Shown in pieces: positions 27,501 through 42,000 of a DNA stretch of 64,000 nt. Under the pieces are notes generated by a model. That model searched no databases, had not been told where the DNA came from, and saw only the letters and a program-made list of their open reading frames with translations. Origin of the DNA: Pyxicephalus adspersus (lineage: Eukaryota; Chordata; Amphibia; Anura; Pyxicephalidae); NCBI RefSeq assembly GCF_032062135.1, contig NC_092859.1, positions 127,870,082 to 127,934,081 on the forward strand. Reading direction: 5' to 3'. The position numbers and the translations under genes were made by a program. Position 1 is the stretch's first letter, and every line of letters starts with the position of its first letter.

Positions 27501-30500
27501 GAATAAAACCCTTTATAGATAATAGTTAGGCACAGGGCAACTCAATGGAAAATCCCCCCTCAAAAAAGTTGAAATTATGGTCCTAACTACATGATTTATA
27601 TTCATTTTTTTGTAGAAGAAAAAATATTGCTGAGTAGACGACATGTGGCAAGCAAAAATATTTAGCTAGCCACAAAGATACAGCAAATTAAAACATTAAT
27701 TTTTAAACTACATATTGGTTGTCAAATAAATTATTTGACAAAAGTTTGGTAATGTTACTGATACACTCACACACTCAGTTCAAGAAGATTAGAGTTCTAG
27801 TCTGATACGTTAGACTCAACAGATTTTCTATTAAACTAAAATCAGAAAGCAAATATGTTAAGAATCTCTACATCAAGAGCTAAGTGTACTGCAATTACTT
27901 ATTTCTTGCAATGCAGTACTTATGTTTTACAGAATTCATACCTTGCTTCATTTCTGATGGTGCTGAGAATAAATTTTTGTGATGAAGGACAAACCTCTAA
28001 ACTGTCTGAAGAGGCATAATGTTCAGTTTCATGATTTGTGTCTTGATCTTCAATCGTACCATCTGTTATAACATCCACAGAAATAAAGCATAAGTTACTT
28101 GGTGGAATAGTGATTAGCATTGCACTAGATACGGATAACAGAGCATTTTCTTAAAGTATCTTAACATGGAAAGAAGCTTTAATGAGTTTAAACAATCACA
28201 GCTGTTTTATGGCTCTAGTTCACAGCCACCTGAGGCTTTGCACGTCTCCCATTAGGCAACATACTCGGCAGCCATTCTCTAACAAGGAACATGGAAAACC
28301 AAAACAAGTATTTAGCAGTTACCATTAACATAGACAAGCTGGCACTCCTTCTGGCAAGTAATTATAAAATTATGTTCAAACCACTAGCAAAATATTTCTA
28401 ATCATTTTATATAAATGATTCTCTAGTTAAGAAATGTCAAAAAATGCTAGGCATAGCAAGAAATGCTTCATTATTTATTGGTTCTTTTGCAGTCAGCTTT
28501 CCAAAAAGATATATGTAGAATATGTGTGCATATTTTTATAATATAGTTTAACTCCTTCAAGCAACAAAAAAGTTAGTGTACCCATAAGCATTATTTAGAT
28601 TTTTAAGTGATACTGGAGAACTACCAAGCCAGGTTTCTTGATTTGATCAGAGGCTGTGGTTGTATGCTTAGGTCAAGGAGTTACCAAACCTGCAAAACCA
28701 CTAGGACCAGTACAAGCCTTAATCTGCTTGTTGGATTATTAAAATAGAGCACCCAGATCTGCCAGAAAAAAGATAACATATTACTTACTAAAATGTGTTA
28801 ATACTGTACAGGAACAATTCTAGATGTTGGTAAGGACTAAAAATTTTCTATCAGGACATCAACAATAAATTCACACGTTTTGCATTTGATAAATGTTTTA
28901 ACAGTTTGGTTACTGGAGCCAGGTCTATAATATCAAAGCTGGTAAAAGTGTAAAGGTTACCAGGAAAAATCTCAAAACTGTATCATGTATCCTTAAGCCA
29001 ATGGCATACTGCCAAAACCAATATTGCTAGAATAAGTACCTTCTTATCAGAATCAAGAGAGAAGATACATTACCAGTCAACCTGGGCGAAATAGCAGGAA
29101 TGGTTGCAATTTATTAAAGGATGATCCAGCACAGATCTAAAATGTAATGGGGTTTCCCTGCTCGTTCCTGTGCAGGTTGGAGGCTTGGTGGGGGGAGGGG
29201 GCGGTTCACATGACTTGCAGAAGAAATCTTTTGCAAAACACAGCATATGTTAAGATAAACATCTGTCTTAATTGAATTTATTAAAATAATGCACCTGTTC
29301 TGACCTAAATACAAATTCAACTAAAGAACAAATCTACAGTCCCTATCCCGTATGTAACCCGGGGACTACTTGTATTTGAAAGACATGCACAAAGCACACC
29401 AAGATTAACCTAAGAATATACATGCCTCTTGTATTTAGACAATATTTACTCATATTAGAGTTCAATTAAATATTCAAAATTTCAGATGTGTGATAATGGT
29501 TAAAATTGTGTATCAGTTTGTCAGTTGTAACAAAGGTCTTATTTCTGCAAAACCCATAAAAAATCCTGAAATTCAGGAGAGAAGAGTCAGTTTTAAACTC
29601 AGACAATCATAGTTAATTTCAAATAATTTATTATACATATATATTTTTTTTTTTATTTTTATCAAAAACATAATTCTGTTTCATCATCATGTGAAACCTA
29701 TCTACTGTGAAAAACACTCTCATAAAGCACAGGTTTAGCACGCATATCATATTATTCTTCAAACTCTGGAGGCAACCCTATGCTAGCCCATCTTTCTGTC
29801 ATTTTGTTTTTCCCAAGGCATGAAAATAGAAGAAACAGCTTCATGATAATGCTACAATTGGGCTTTAGTTATTTTCAACAATCCCGCAAATACAGTTCGT
29901 ACAAGAATAAAGTAGAGGCATGTAAGACTATCTGCTTCCCTCTCTAGCAAATGTTCTTTGTTCTTAGCACTCAAAAGGTTCACAGTTTCATCTGGCACTA
30001 CCCCGACCCACCATGATTACTGGTTTCAGTGGTGTACCATACCACCAATACCAGAAAGACTGGTATTATTTTATCTAAATTGGTTATATGCTCATCATAT
30101 CCTCCTAGGATTACTCTCAATACTAGTCCATGTAGGTTGTTCTATGTCCTTTCTATGCCTTAGTCTTCACCCCCTGACCTTTTTTGCTTATTTTTTTTTT
30201 CTGTTACTTTTTTATCATGTTTTTTTTTATTGTGTGATACTATTGCTATATATTTTTTTTATTATTTTTTAATTAAATGGTCCTGTAATTCTGTGTTGTT
30301 GATTAATGTCCATAAGCTATTATTGGCAGGCTGACTGATGTGTGCTAATGATGTGATTATTTATCAGTAATTACAAACCTTGCAGTCTAAATTCCCACTC
30401 ATTTCATAAAAAGAATAAAGTAATAAAACCTATGAATATTACGTGAGCAACAATTTTATGTGTGACTTTTTTTAACAAGCTATACGCATATGTCTCATGT

Positions 30501-33500
30501 AGCTTAGGGCAGCATTGATTTATAAGAGAAATAAATTCTTTCAAGAATGAAAGTTAATTTAGGACCTTTTGGGGAGGATTTTATATCAATAGTACATTGC
30601 TTCAATTCAATATATTGATCGTGAATACAAATAAGCCTATTATTCAGACGGTACATTTTTCAAACAGACGAACTGATTTACGTCTCACATACCTCCGAGG
30701 TGTAGTACACTAATCAACAGTAAGACCTCTTTAGTGGCTTTGAACAAAATACATTTTTAAAGTTACTTTGCTTTTTCATGTAGTGCGAGTGGCACATAAA
30801 TTCAGTACAAATGGAAAAAAATAAATTTACATACTAACTAGATTCAGAAGAAATAATGATGATTACTGTATAAGCATTTTCATAATATAACCAAACTAAA
30901 CATATTAATATGTTGGGATCCTCTGGGGTTTGATAAAGAAATGTTTGCAGTTTACATAAAGTATGTGTATATTTGTTTAATTGATATTGTCATTTCAACA
31001 TTGATGGTTTGGTTGTTTTTGTTAAAGAGACATTGCAGCAGATTTTTGTAAATTATTGCATTGAGTGAATAAAATATTAACTGACAGCATATTAGCAAAC
31101 ATTACAGAAAAATACAAGCATTATTCTTTAAATGTGTCATTTTAAAGTGTATACAGGTCCTGAATCTATTTTTCAGTATGTTTGGAATCACATTTTTTAT
31201 TAATCATAGCAAAGTTTTTCTTTTTTTTACTTAGGGATACCAAAGGTAGTAGCACTTTTCTTTGCAACTTGAGAACCACTGCCTCTCAAAAGCTGTCAGC
31301 CTGCTGTTTAAGCTCCTTCAGTGGGCCATTGAGCTCCTCCTATCTGATGGACAGTCCAATAGCCAACTAATGAAGGCAACATGGCAGGGTTACAACACTG
31401 CTGCATATTGCAAGGCAGTGGTTTAGCATTATCAGCTTTCAACAGGAATTGTTGCAGATCACTGGCAGGATATTTAGCAAATACACTTTGCATGATATTT
31501 GCAAAAAATAATCTTATGGAAAAAAAGGTGTTTACAAAAAAAAAACTAAATCAGATGTTTCTAGCTAGAGTTCCACATGAAATTCATAAAGGGTAATAAA
31601 GGGAATTAAATGCCATCACTGTAGAAAGTACGGTATGGGAGGAGTAGGCTTAGGGAGTTATTGACCAGGTGTTAGGGGGTGCGGACATAGGAGGGTTAAT
31701 GGGTGGTGTGGTAGATCAGGAGACCTGGGGGCTAAGGGAGGCGATTGGGCGTGTGTTTGGAGTGTGGAGAGTATCCCTCCCATCCTTTTGGTGCTGGGGA
31801 GGTTCAGATTGATGGGAGTGGGAGGTAACTGAGGTCCTCAGAGGCAAAAGTCTTATGAGTAGGTAAGAGGTGCTGGGACCTATCTAGGTGTGGTGTCTAA
31901 ACATGTATTTGGTAAGCGGTTATGGCTTAACTGGCTGGTGGAGTTGGTGGGCTGCAGCAAAGGTTTCGTTCATGAGGCGCTGTGGTGCGGCTGAGAACAT
32001 AGATTGGTGAGACAACCCAGGTTGGAATTGTGTGGTGATGCCTTTGAGAATCGTCAGCCAGATTGTCAGGTAAAAAGTATAAGCAAGTGGGAAGAATGTT
32101 ATGTGTATGGTATGTATATGTTAAAAGTAATTTTGGTTATTTAAAAGTTATTTAAAGTTATCTTTAAAGTAAATAAATAATAAATGACTGCTTGTGGCCA
32201 TTTGACCACATCAGTGTTCAGAGTCTTTATTTGGGTAAAAATGTACGGAAAAAGTATTGGTTAAAGGGGGAGAACCATGCGAGCTACCTGAGTCATACAT
32301 TGCTCTGTGTTGGCCTAGGCATTTAATCACATGATTCATATATCAGGTCATGTGATTAAATGTTCGCATTGTGCAAGGCAGAAGGGGTCTTGTCTATTCC
32401 TTTAAACTACCCCGTCATAAATATGTGAGTTGCTATTGCCAGCTTCCCTCTAAAAATGCTAATTGTTGGGCTGTGCTTCTAAATCATGGACAAACATTAC
32501 TGTAATCAAAGTTCAATCTTCATAATGCAATTTGTATTATTTCATTGCATATGATCAATGCGTATTTATTGACTGCTAATATCTTTCACCTGAAAATACT
32601 GTATTTGCAGAAACATTTTGCAAAACAATGCCTTACTCTGTGCAGATTTCCATGTAATTCCTGTAACTGAGTATTGTAAATGGGTACATTAGCTATTCCA
32701 GACAGGTTTGTTCATGCAATTAACAGCAACAGATTGATGATTTACAAATATACAGGATGCTGATACCTTGCAAGAATTCAGAGAATAAATTATGGGGGAA
32801 AGCCATGTATGCGTGTACTCCTGGAGGACCAAAGCAGTCTAGATGATGCATGTTCACAATGCCGGTCGTTAAATGTGTGTCATACATCTTAAAAAGTATT
32901 GTTGAGGCAATAAAATGGAAGAAAGAAGACCATAAGGTAGAAGTCCATCTTAATTATTACTTGGCCCACAGTATGGATAAAGAAAGATGAAGAAAGACCA
33001 TAAGGTAAAAGTCAATTTCACTTACTACTTGTGCCAAAGGGCCTGAATTATAAAAGCGCTCCAAGGCTACAGAGGATAGATATACTTTCATCAGTGAAAC
33101 TGGGTGATCCAGCAAACTTGGAATGAATCTGGTCCAGGTTTAAAAACATTTGCTAACAAATAGCAAATGACTTTTAGGAAATCCATTCAAGGTTGACTGG
33201 AAAACCCAGCTTTACTGTGGAAAGTGTATCCTCTCCAGGCTTGGAAAGCTTTAATAAATAGGCCCATAGTATGGATGAAGATAGACCATGAGGTGGACGT
33301 CTGCCCTAATTATTACTTATGAAGTAAGGTTGACCATTGTCAAGTAGTTGACACACTAAAATGAATAAAAAAATATTTTAAATACTAAGTTTAAGTAGAT
33401 CAACCTGGCTCTGAGTTGACCAGTCTGTAGCAACTGTGCCATTGTAATTCTTCATCTTAAGAGCTGAATATGTAGTTTACACCATCCAGCCTACTGAGGA

Positions 33501-36500
33501 CTAAAACAGTAATTTGGTTCCCAAAAGCACTTTTCTAATCTGCAAAACATTTATTAATAGGATCACCATAATTTGTGCTGGGAATCCTCTGTTTTGTACC
33601 ACTTAAACATTTCCTGCCTCTGAAGTTTACCTGATTCAGGGCTTGCCATTTTCACTCTTTTGGTTCAAAAACAAACACAAGAGTGGTCCTAGCCGTGTGG
33701 GATGAGTATTTATGTCCCATGTATTCACAAAGAAATGAGCCAATACTGAGGAACCTAATTCTTACCAGGGGTGTAGTCATAAAAAAAGAAGAGGGGCTCA
33801 ATACTATCCATGATGTGCCCGTCCCACTACACCCCTGCCTGTGTGTCACTCAAAGGGGAAGAAACTTCCCCCAGAGTGACGTCATGATGCCAGAAGCCGG
33901 CCACAGGTTGTGTTCAGAGAGACAACCTGCCCATCGCCCTGAGCTTGCAATTCCATTTGGGAGATGTGGTCCGCTGCTCTGGCCGGTGCGCCCTCCCCCA
34001 CAGCGGGGTCCTTCTTACGAACCACTAAAGAATTCTTTGCATTCTTGATTTGCAAAGACTTCTTTGGTGGTCCGTGGGACCCCTGCTCCACACCCACCAA
34101 TGTTATTTGGGGGGGGGGGGGAATGTTACTCTACATTTGCACATTGGCATATAGATGCAAACACCAACACTCTCATACATTTGAGTATGATTATATTTTA
34201 TCAATGGAAATTGCGAAAGGAAGTAAATCTTTGGTGTGGTGAGGCTGTTAGCTATTGAAAAATTTAAACAAAATGGCTCTTAGAATTTACTATAGCCTTG
34301 AGAAATAAAAACTAGTTTATTTTTTATTTATTACTGAAAACTTTAATTTTTTACTTGAAAGGTAAACATCAGGATAAGCAAATATTGTCTAAATACAAGA
34401 GGTATACATTACATTAATCTTGGTGTGTTTTGTGTATTTTTTTCTAAATCTGTGCAGTAATCCAGTGTTAATCTATAAATCTTTGTGCAGGAGCTTTCTG
34501 CAATTAAGAGCAGTCACTGTTGCTCTTCCTCCTCCCTCAGAGTGACTGGTCTTATTTCTGCATCCCATCCCTAATTTCCTGCAGAAAGCCTGTAGCGGGT
34601 GGGTCTGCTGGGTCCCTGGGTCCCACAGCTCTGCTTCCTGCAGCCTAGTAATGCTACATACCTGCTATGGTATAATAATTTTTCGGTTTCTAAATCATTT
34701 GCATATGTATCCTTTGTGGCTAATAATGAACATATTTATTGTGATGTTTTTGTCACAAGGATGTCACAAGGTAACCAGGATGAGCAGGCCAATGAAAAAC
34801 TCTTATTCACAAAATTCCATGCTCTTTTAATAAAAAGTAAGCCATCCATCACTCCAAACAAGCTAAATGATTGTAACTGATGCAGGTGCAGGAGCAGTGG
34901 CTTTGTCCCAGTGACATTTTTAAACAGCACCAAAATCTGAAGGTGCCAGAGGCAGGAAATGCCAGCTGTTAATAAAATTTCAGGTTTAGTGCTAAGGTCC
35001 AGAGCTAAAACAAACAGCTCATAACATAACAGATTACAATTTATAACATCTATACAATACTCTATAGATAAATGCCTTATTTGTATACAATATACACACA
35101 TACACATATAAAGCAAAGCATAAAGCTTTGGATGTCCACAAAATACATTTTGGTAGACTGCAAATGCTAAACTGTATAACGAGCAGTATCAAAATTTACT
35201 TCAAATCAAATAACTGCCCCAACACTGGGGAGGAGATTGCTATATGTATTGCCAAGATCCACACTGAGTTTACTGTTTTTCATTGTTGTTTAGAAACAAA
35301 ATTGAGAAACACCAAAGCTTGCAAGGATTTTTTGTTTCACACTTAAAATGTATGTTAAATTAGCACTTTAAATCAGTGAATGGAAATCAAAGTGCCAACA
35401 AAGGTTATTTTGTAAAATGTATGAAATTATTCCATGTTCAAAGAATGGAAAGTAAACATTTTTTGTGATACAAAAAAATGTGTGAATGTCCTGTGAATGT
35501 AAACTTTGGTAATAAATACAGTAAACAGTACAGTAAGCGCCTTAGTTTATTGCAGAATAGATGTAGGTGAGCACATGAGATCATTCATGTTAGCTATGCT
35601 ATTTGGGTAAAACTTACCATGTAAATTTAATGGTAAATTGTATGTAAGCTCTTGGCTAGTATGTACAATCAAATGAAAGTTGTTATATAACTGAATATAT
35701 TGTTATATTTATTATATTATATATTATATTTTTCTCTAATGATTCACATCACCAAGCAAAGTTTGTTGGGAAATGTACGCAATAATTTTAAAAGCTATAG
35801 GCATTTTAATCTGTACTGTGGGGAAATCACTTATTTTCTGTAGGATTAGGCTGACCTCTGGAGGTTTCCTATAAAACTGCTCCTAAAATCGAATTCTCAA
35901 ATCTTTCCTAAAGTCCTAATTTATTACAATATATGGTGTACATTTTTTTAGTTGTGTAACCCATAATAACTCAGTCATATAACAACATAGCGGTGTTCTG
36001 AGGTCACTGAAATTAAAGATAACATTCATTTTTAATGCGCTTTGCCAATTTAACTGCAATGTATGGTAACACACTACTGTGTATATATTGTGGTGCATTA
36101 CCAGCCTGTTTAAATAAATGTGCTGCCCTAAAGACGGCCTTTTACTGAGAGTACATGCAAGCTGTCATCGCTGACTTGGTTCCAAAAAATAAATCTTGCC
36201 ATGTTGGTGTTTTGATTCTCAGCCTTTAAAGCAGAAATATAGCTCTTTATTACAGGGACAGCAGACGTCCATTTTGCAGAAAGCACTCTGATCACTCCCG
36301 GAACCACCGGGATTCCCAGCAATCCCAGCTTTCCCTGTGCTTCCTGGGTCTGAATGAACCCTTGTACCAACCCAGCCAATCAAGATGGCCAAAGATTGTA
36401 TCTAGGAACAGAAGAAGGAAGAAGATGGCGGTGTCCTGAGCTAGAACAGGGAAAGGTAAGTATAGCGGGTTTAGTTCTGCTTTAATACCTTTTGAATTAC

Positions 36501-38932
36501 TGACCCAAAATTAGTTTACAGCCGGAGTGTTCAGGTAATTGCTACACAACTTGTCATACAAATAAATGCATAATTATTTCATGTATGTGACTAAAAAGGC
36601 AATTAGCATTCTTTAGAATGAGCTTAGCAATGGCAGTTTACATCATCTCCCAATGAAAGGTCCGCTCCAATGCAGCGCACATTAATGAACAGTTTAGGAC
36701 ACATTTATGCTCTTGCATAACACAACCCACCAAGCCACAAAAATAAGAATTGGCCCCATGGCAACATTGTCCTGCTGCAGTAATAGGCTCATTGCTATAA
36801 TGCACAACGATTCATACTACGTGCATCAGTGTGAAATTCATTTGAAATGGTACCTCAATGCATAAAAACACCACACCTACAATGTACAGCAATTTACAAT
36901 CATATGTTGTTGCAGGTAACATTTCTGAAAAGTGTCAAATGCCATTTTTGCTATACTGGGGTATGACATATTCAAAAAGAATATGCTGCGTTGACAAAAT
37001 GCGGGGGAATTTGGGATGTAGTGCATAATAGTGCACTGAACCATGTAAGTCCAGCCCCACAGATAGATGTGTTTAGTGAAAGACACTATTTAATGCTCTA
37101 TTTAGAACAAAAAAGTGAGTGTGAAAATCAAATTGTTTGCACAGCTTTGATTCATTTGCTCTTGTAAAGGTGTGAAGTATGTCAGGGGTTTGTATCTCTG
37201 CAAATACAGCTGAATTTGTCAATGCCAACATTGCTTTTCTCAATGAATATTGGAAACTTTAAACAATGTTGTAAATGGAAAGATGTGGACATTTGTGATT
37301 GAAGCAGAAGATAACTAACATTGTGGCAGATTCATAGGTGGAGAATGAAAGTTACTCTAGCGTTTTAACCTCACCTAACTATTAACAGTCTAAATAGTGA
37401 CATTTGGATTGGTTTATTAAAGAAATATCATAGTAAATGAGATAAAGTTCTGCTGACTTCAACAACTCAATCATCTGCATGAAAAAATCCTGGTTTTATT
37501 AGATTTCCTTGCACATGTCTGGGTATTCTTTGTAAAGGTAATTTTTACCACATTTACTAAACTCAGTGAATTATCTGTTGCAAGAGGACAATTCTTTGGT
37601 TTGTGCTGCATTTGTGATCTAGATAGAGATTGGTGGAACAAATATTGATTTATTACACAAAAGTGCAGCTGTAGAAATGCTCTGCCTTTGTTCATCTAAA
37701 ATTGGCTGGTCCAGGATTTATGTTTATAGCTGTACAACAAACAATAGGCTTTCTGCCTAAAATTACCTTTTTGATGGTGTTTTGGGAGAAGAAATTGTAT
37801 TTTCATGTGATCATTAAAACCAGGTGCACTCAATGCCTTCCCTGTCTCTCAAACAAGTCTCTGTCTCTCAAACAGGGAGCCAAGTTACACAGCACAAAGT
37901 TATATAGACAAGGACAATACTAAAAAGCAGGGCAATTAATATCCCTACCTAATCAAATTGTCTGATTGGATCTGCTACCCACCCACACATATGCACACAT
38001 GTGCACACACACAAAACAGGGCACATTCAGACCTGAAGCAGGAGCAAGCGATCCTTTGCGGTTTCCTGTGGCTGGCACTAGATACTTGGCCACTCGCATT
38101 GAAGTGCTTGTTTAAGAACCAGTGTTTGCAGATTTGACGGCAAGATACAGTGAGTGACACTTCTCTGATTGCCACCACATTTATTCCCTATTGGGCTGCC
38201 GCAGGTAGATGCTACATGTAACGTCGTACTTGAGGCAGGGGTTCAATGCCATGAGGAAGCAGTAACTGTACCAGAAACTTACCAACAGCCATAGCCATAC
38301 AATATTATTTCAGGTGAATATGAGCAATTAGCAGGAACAAATAGTAATAATGTTACTTGGCTTTGCATTCCTCCACTGGTGGCAGAACTATATTTGATAG
38401 CCTGGTCACATAATCAGTACCATACAGATTTTGTGTTATAAAGAGCCCATATACACCACAAATATCCCCAGCCATTTCACCTTCTACACATACACATACT
38501 GCTTGTCACACCAAATGAACATTGCAATAAACAGTATTGCACAAAGGTCCTGTAATTGCAGGTGCTATTAAAAAAAAGTGTTTTTTTATATTTTCTTTTT
38601 ATTTTGTTGCCCATTAGCTATTAATACAGAATATCTTTTGGTATCCTAAGGTATTTTTACTGTGAATATGCAATTTAACTCACAACAAAGTCTGAAAAGC
38701 CAAAGAGCAAATTGTTTTTTCTTGAAACGTCCCCAGGCTCCAATTAACGATACTGAAAAGTAGGATACACAGTTACAGCTACAAGAGTCATTAAAGTAAG
38801 TGGATGTTAATATGTTGTTAATGCTACAAAATGAATGCTAACCCACTTCTTTCCATGCTAAATGGGGATTCATACACAGCACTGCAGAATAACACATAAT
38901 ACATTGCAGAGTAAGCCATTTCAGACAAAATC

Positions 38933-39017
<85 letters not shown>

Positions 39018-42000
39018 TTCTAGCAGGTGAATTGAATGGAATGAATATAGACAGTGTTGTTGTGTGCACCTTGGTGCAGAGGTAAGTGCTTAATTGCCAA
39101 CAGTTAAGTGTTGAATCCTTGGAAGTGAGGGCATGTTGATGTAGTGTGTCTTTGTGACATACTTACTAGCTGATTTTTCGGCAGCTTGAGGTGGCTTGGG
39201 TAATGGGGGGAATATTGAAGTGATGTCATCCAAACACTAGGATTTTAAAAGAAGTTTCTACTATACCTGTTGTAGCAGGATGTGGAATTGTGCTTGGTTA
39301 GTGCAGTGGCAGGGTTGTATGTGGTTGGTGCAGTAGTGGAGTCATGTATGCATTGAATAGGATGAATAAAGAGTGAAGGAGTGTGCATCTGTGTATTAGC
39401 TTTAAAAGGGCAATGTGGGACAGCACAATGACAGTGAGCAGGGTAGTGCATCTCAGTGAAGAAGCAATGAGTGGGATAGTAAATATCTAGATGCAGTGAC
39501 AATAAGTAAGGTAGTGGATTTCAGTGCAACGCCAGTAAGCAAGGTAGTGCTTGTCAGTGGAGTTATTTAGGACATTGCATTCCAAATTCAGTGGAAGTGG
39601 AGGTATTAGGTGTATAGTATATCAATGCATTGGCTGTGAGCCGGGTAATGCATTTAAGTAATGCTCCATAGTGCAGTAAGTACAGTAGTGTGTATCAGTG
39701 CAGTGGCATGAGCAGGGTAGTGCATCTTGGTGCCAGAATAAGTATGGAATTGTGAGAGTCAGTGGTAAGCTGTATAATGCATCTCAGTGCAGACAATTAA
39801 AAAATATAGGACAATGATCGGATAGTGGAAAAGGACAAGGAACAACTGGTAGAGAATTACTGTGTAATTATTTGTAATGTAAACAGGGCAGGAAATGTCT
39901 TCCTGAAAGAAACTCTTGGAATACTGCCAGCTTTATTATTGTATTTTGTTTTTGGAATGGTATAGAACAGATAAAGAAGCTGTAGAAGGAAATGTGTGAC
40001 ATTCTTTTTGTACAAAATCATTTTCACTTACCATATGGCTCTGCAAAGAATAGATCCAGTAATATCTCATGTAGGGTTGGTGATTTGATTCCACACACTT
40101 CACTTCCATTGCTGATAACTTCAGAATATAAAGTCCACCATTCACCAGATCCTTCCTGAGACAATATAATAAATACAAATAATCACACAACCTATACATG
40201 GCCATGCAGTTTATGCACAGGAGGATTTAAAGTATAAAAAAAATTCTCTACTTTTAGCCCTCTCACACTGAACTAAAAGGACAAAACAGCTTTCATTTGT
40301 CAGCACAGGTAACAAGAAGTAACAACTTTCAAATGTTCAAAACATATGACTCTAGGCCCACATTCCACATGAAATAGTCAAAGTAGATGTAAACCCTAAC
40401 TGGATGGCATTTTTTGTGCAAAAAATTGTTTTGAACTGCTGCATAGTATTTCTCCAAACCAGCTTCCTGTTGGTGACATCAGTGGACCAGTGCTGTATGA
40501 TGTGTGTCAAAACTCCCAGCCTTACTAGGAAGTATGTGTGACAAGGGGGCAACAACAAAGCACAACAGGGAGAGAGTGTTGTCAGAGTGTTGTCAGCCTA
40601 CAACAGGAAGTGCTTGAATAAAATAAAAACAGTAATAAAGCTATTTTTAAATATCAGTTTGTACTTTGTAAACCAAGCAAAGTTGTTTTTTTTTTTTTGT
40701 GGTGATGATTAAAGCATAGTTCATCTTTGAATGCATACACGAGACCCTTGGATCACATTTAAACTGTGGACCTGTAGAATCCAAGAAGGATATGCAAACA
40801 AATATTTCTGAACCATATATACTAGTCGGCCCCTACTTCTGTTCCACCATACATACTGATGGAATTGTAAAGTCCTCTTAGTCCTGCAGCTTGAAGTCTC
40901 AGGCCTCCTGCACAGAGAATAAGATGGGTGGAACTTGGTGCTGTGTGTCCTAATATTCCCCCTCGGGTAACACTCCAGGTCAGCTATTAGAGAATGATGT
41001 GGAAAGTGCAGCTTTTCAGGAACAGGGAAAGCTTTGGACGGGTAGGGGTAAGCTCCCTTCTGGCCCTTCTGGTTTGCCTACTCCAAATACCAGCTTTGGT
41101 GGGTAAATGTAAAACTGGCCCAGGAGGTAGGGGAAGCTGCAATGCAAAAGAAAAGTGCAGTTTCATTCTAAGAACTTTGGAGCTGAGTGGCTATATGACA
41201 ACGCTTGGAGAGTAACAGGGTAAAAATGTATAACCAGGATAGTGTTATGGCCAGTTAAGTCCTAAATTGGAATTTTACCCCCTAGGTCTGTTTCCTTAAA
41301 AAATAAAATATTTATGTTAGGATAAAACTAGGTAATAATTACCACAATTTGCTTTCCAGTGAATGCTCAAAAGGCTAAAAATGTAGATCTCTTTCAGACA
41401 ATTGGTCAAAAACCAAGTGGTTAACTGCTCTCAGGCACCCTATTTACAATTAGGCATTTTTTATTTTCACCCCATCATTTGACAACTGCTTTGTTGTACC
41501 GTCGAGTACCATGGCTATGTGGTTCTTCCTCCAGAGGAGGAAAAACAACTTTACTGTCAGAAAAAACTTGTTGGTTCCAGGAACTGCACGATGATCCACC
41601 ACAGCTGCAACCGTGTGCACAAACACATGCTCAAAATAGCTCCCAAGATCTCCCATTCAGTTGAATGACAGTAGTTTGGAGTCTGGTTGAGCCTGAGGTG
41701 GAACACTGAGGTCAGCTACAAGTTTGAAATGGTCCTTAAACTACAACTGCCTTTAGAGGCATATGGAAGCTGCCACTTTAACTATTTAGTTTGGCTGCAT
41801 AGATGATCATCTGACCATCATACTTTCCAAATCACTCAAAACTGGAATCAGTATGCAGATTAGCGTTCTCAGTGTCCTTACTCTATCTGTATACCTGTTT
41901 CAGGTGAGTCCCTTAAGCATTGTATGGTGTCCTAAAAATTAAATTCAAATTATATTCTACCAAGTTGCACGCCATCATTGTATAATTATATTAACCAGCA

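Noticed and set aside
29958..30272. 104-codon frame ending in a Phe/Leu tail
   Set aside because: The tail is translation of a T-run. No other support.
40935..41216. Plus-strand frame MMWKVQLFRNRESFGRVGVS with a Cys-rich, signal-like start
   Set aside because: Lies in intron 4 with no matching family or partner exons. Probably chance.
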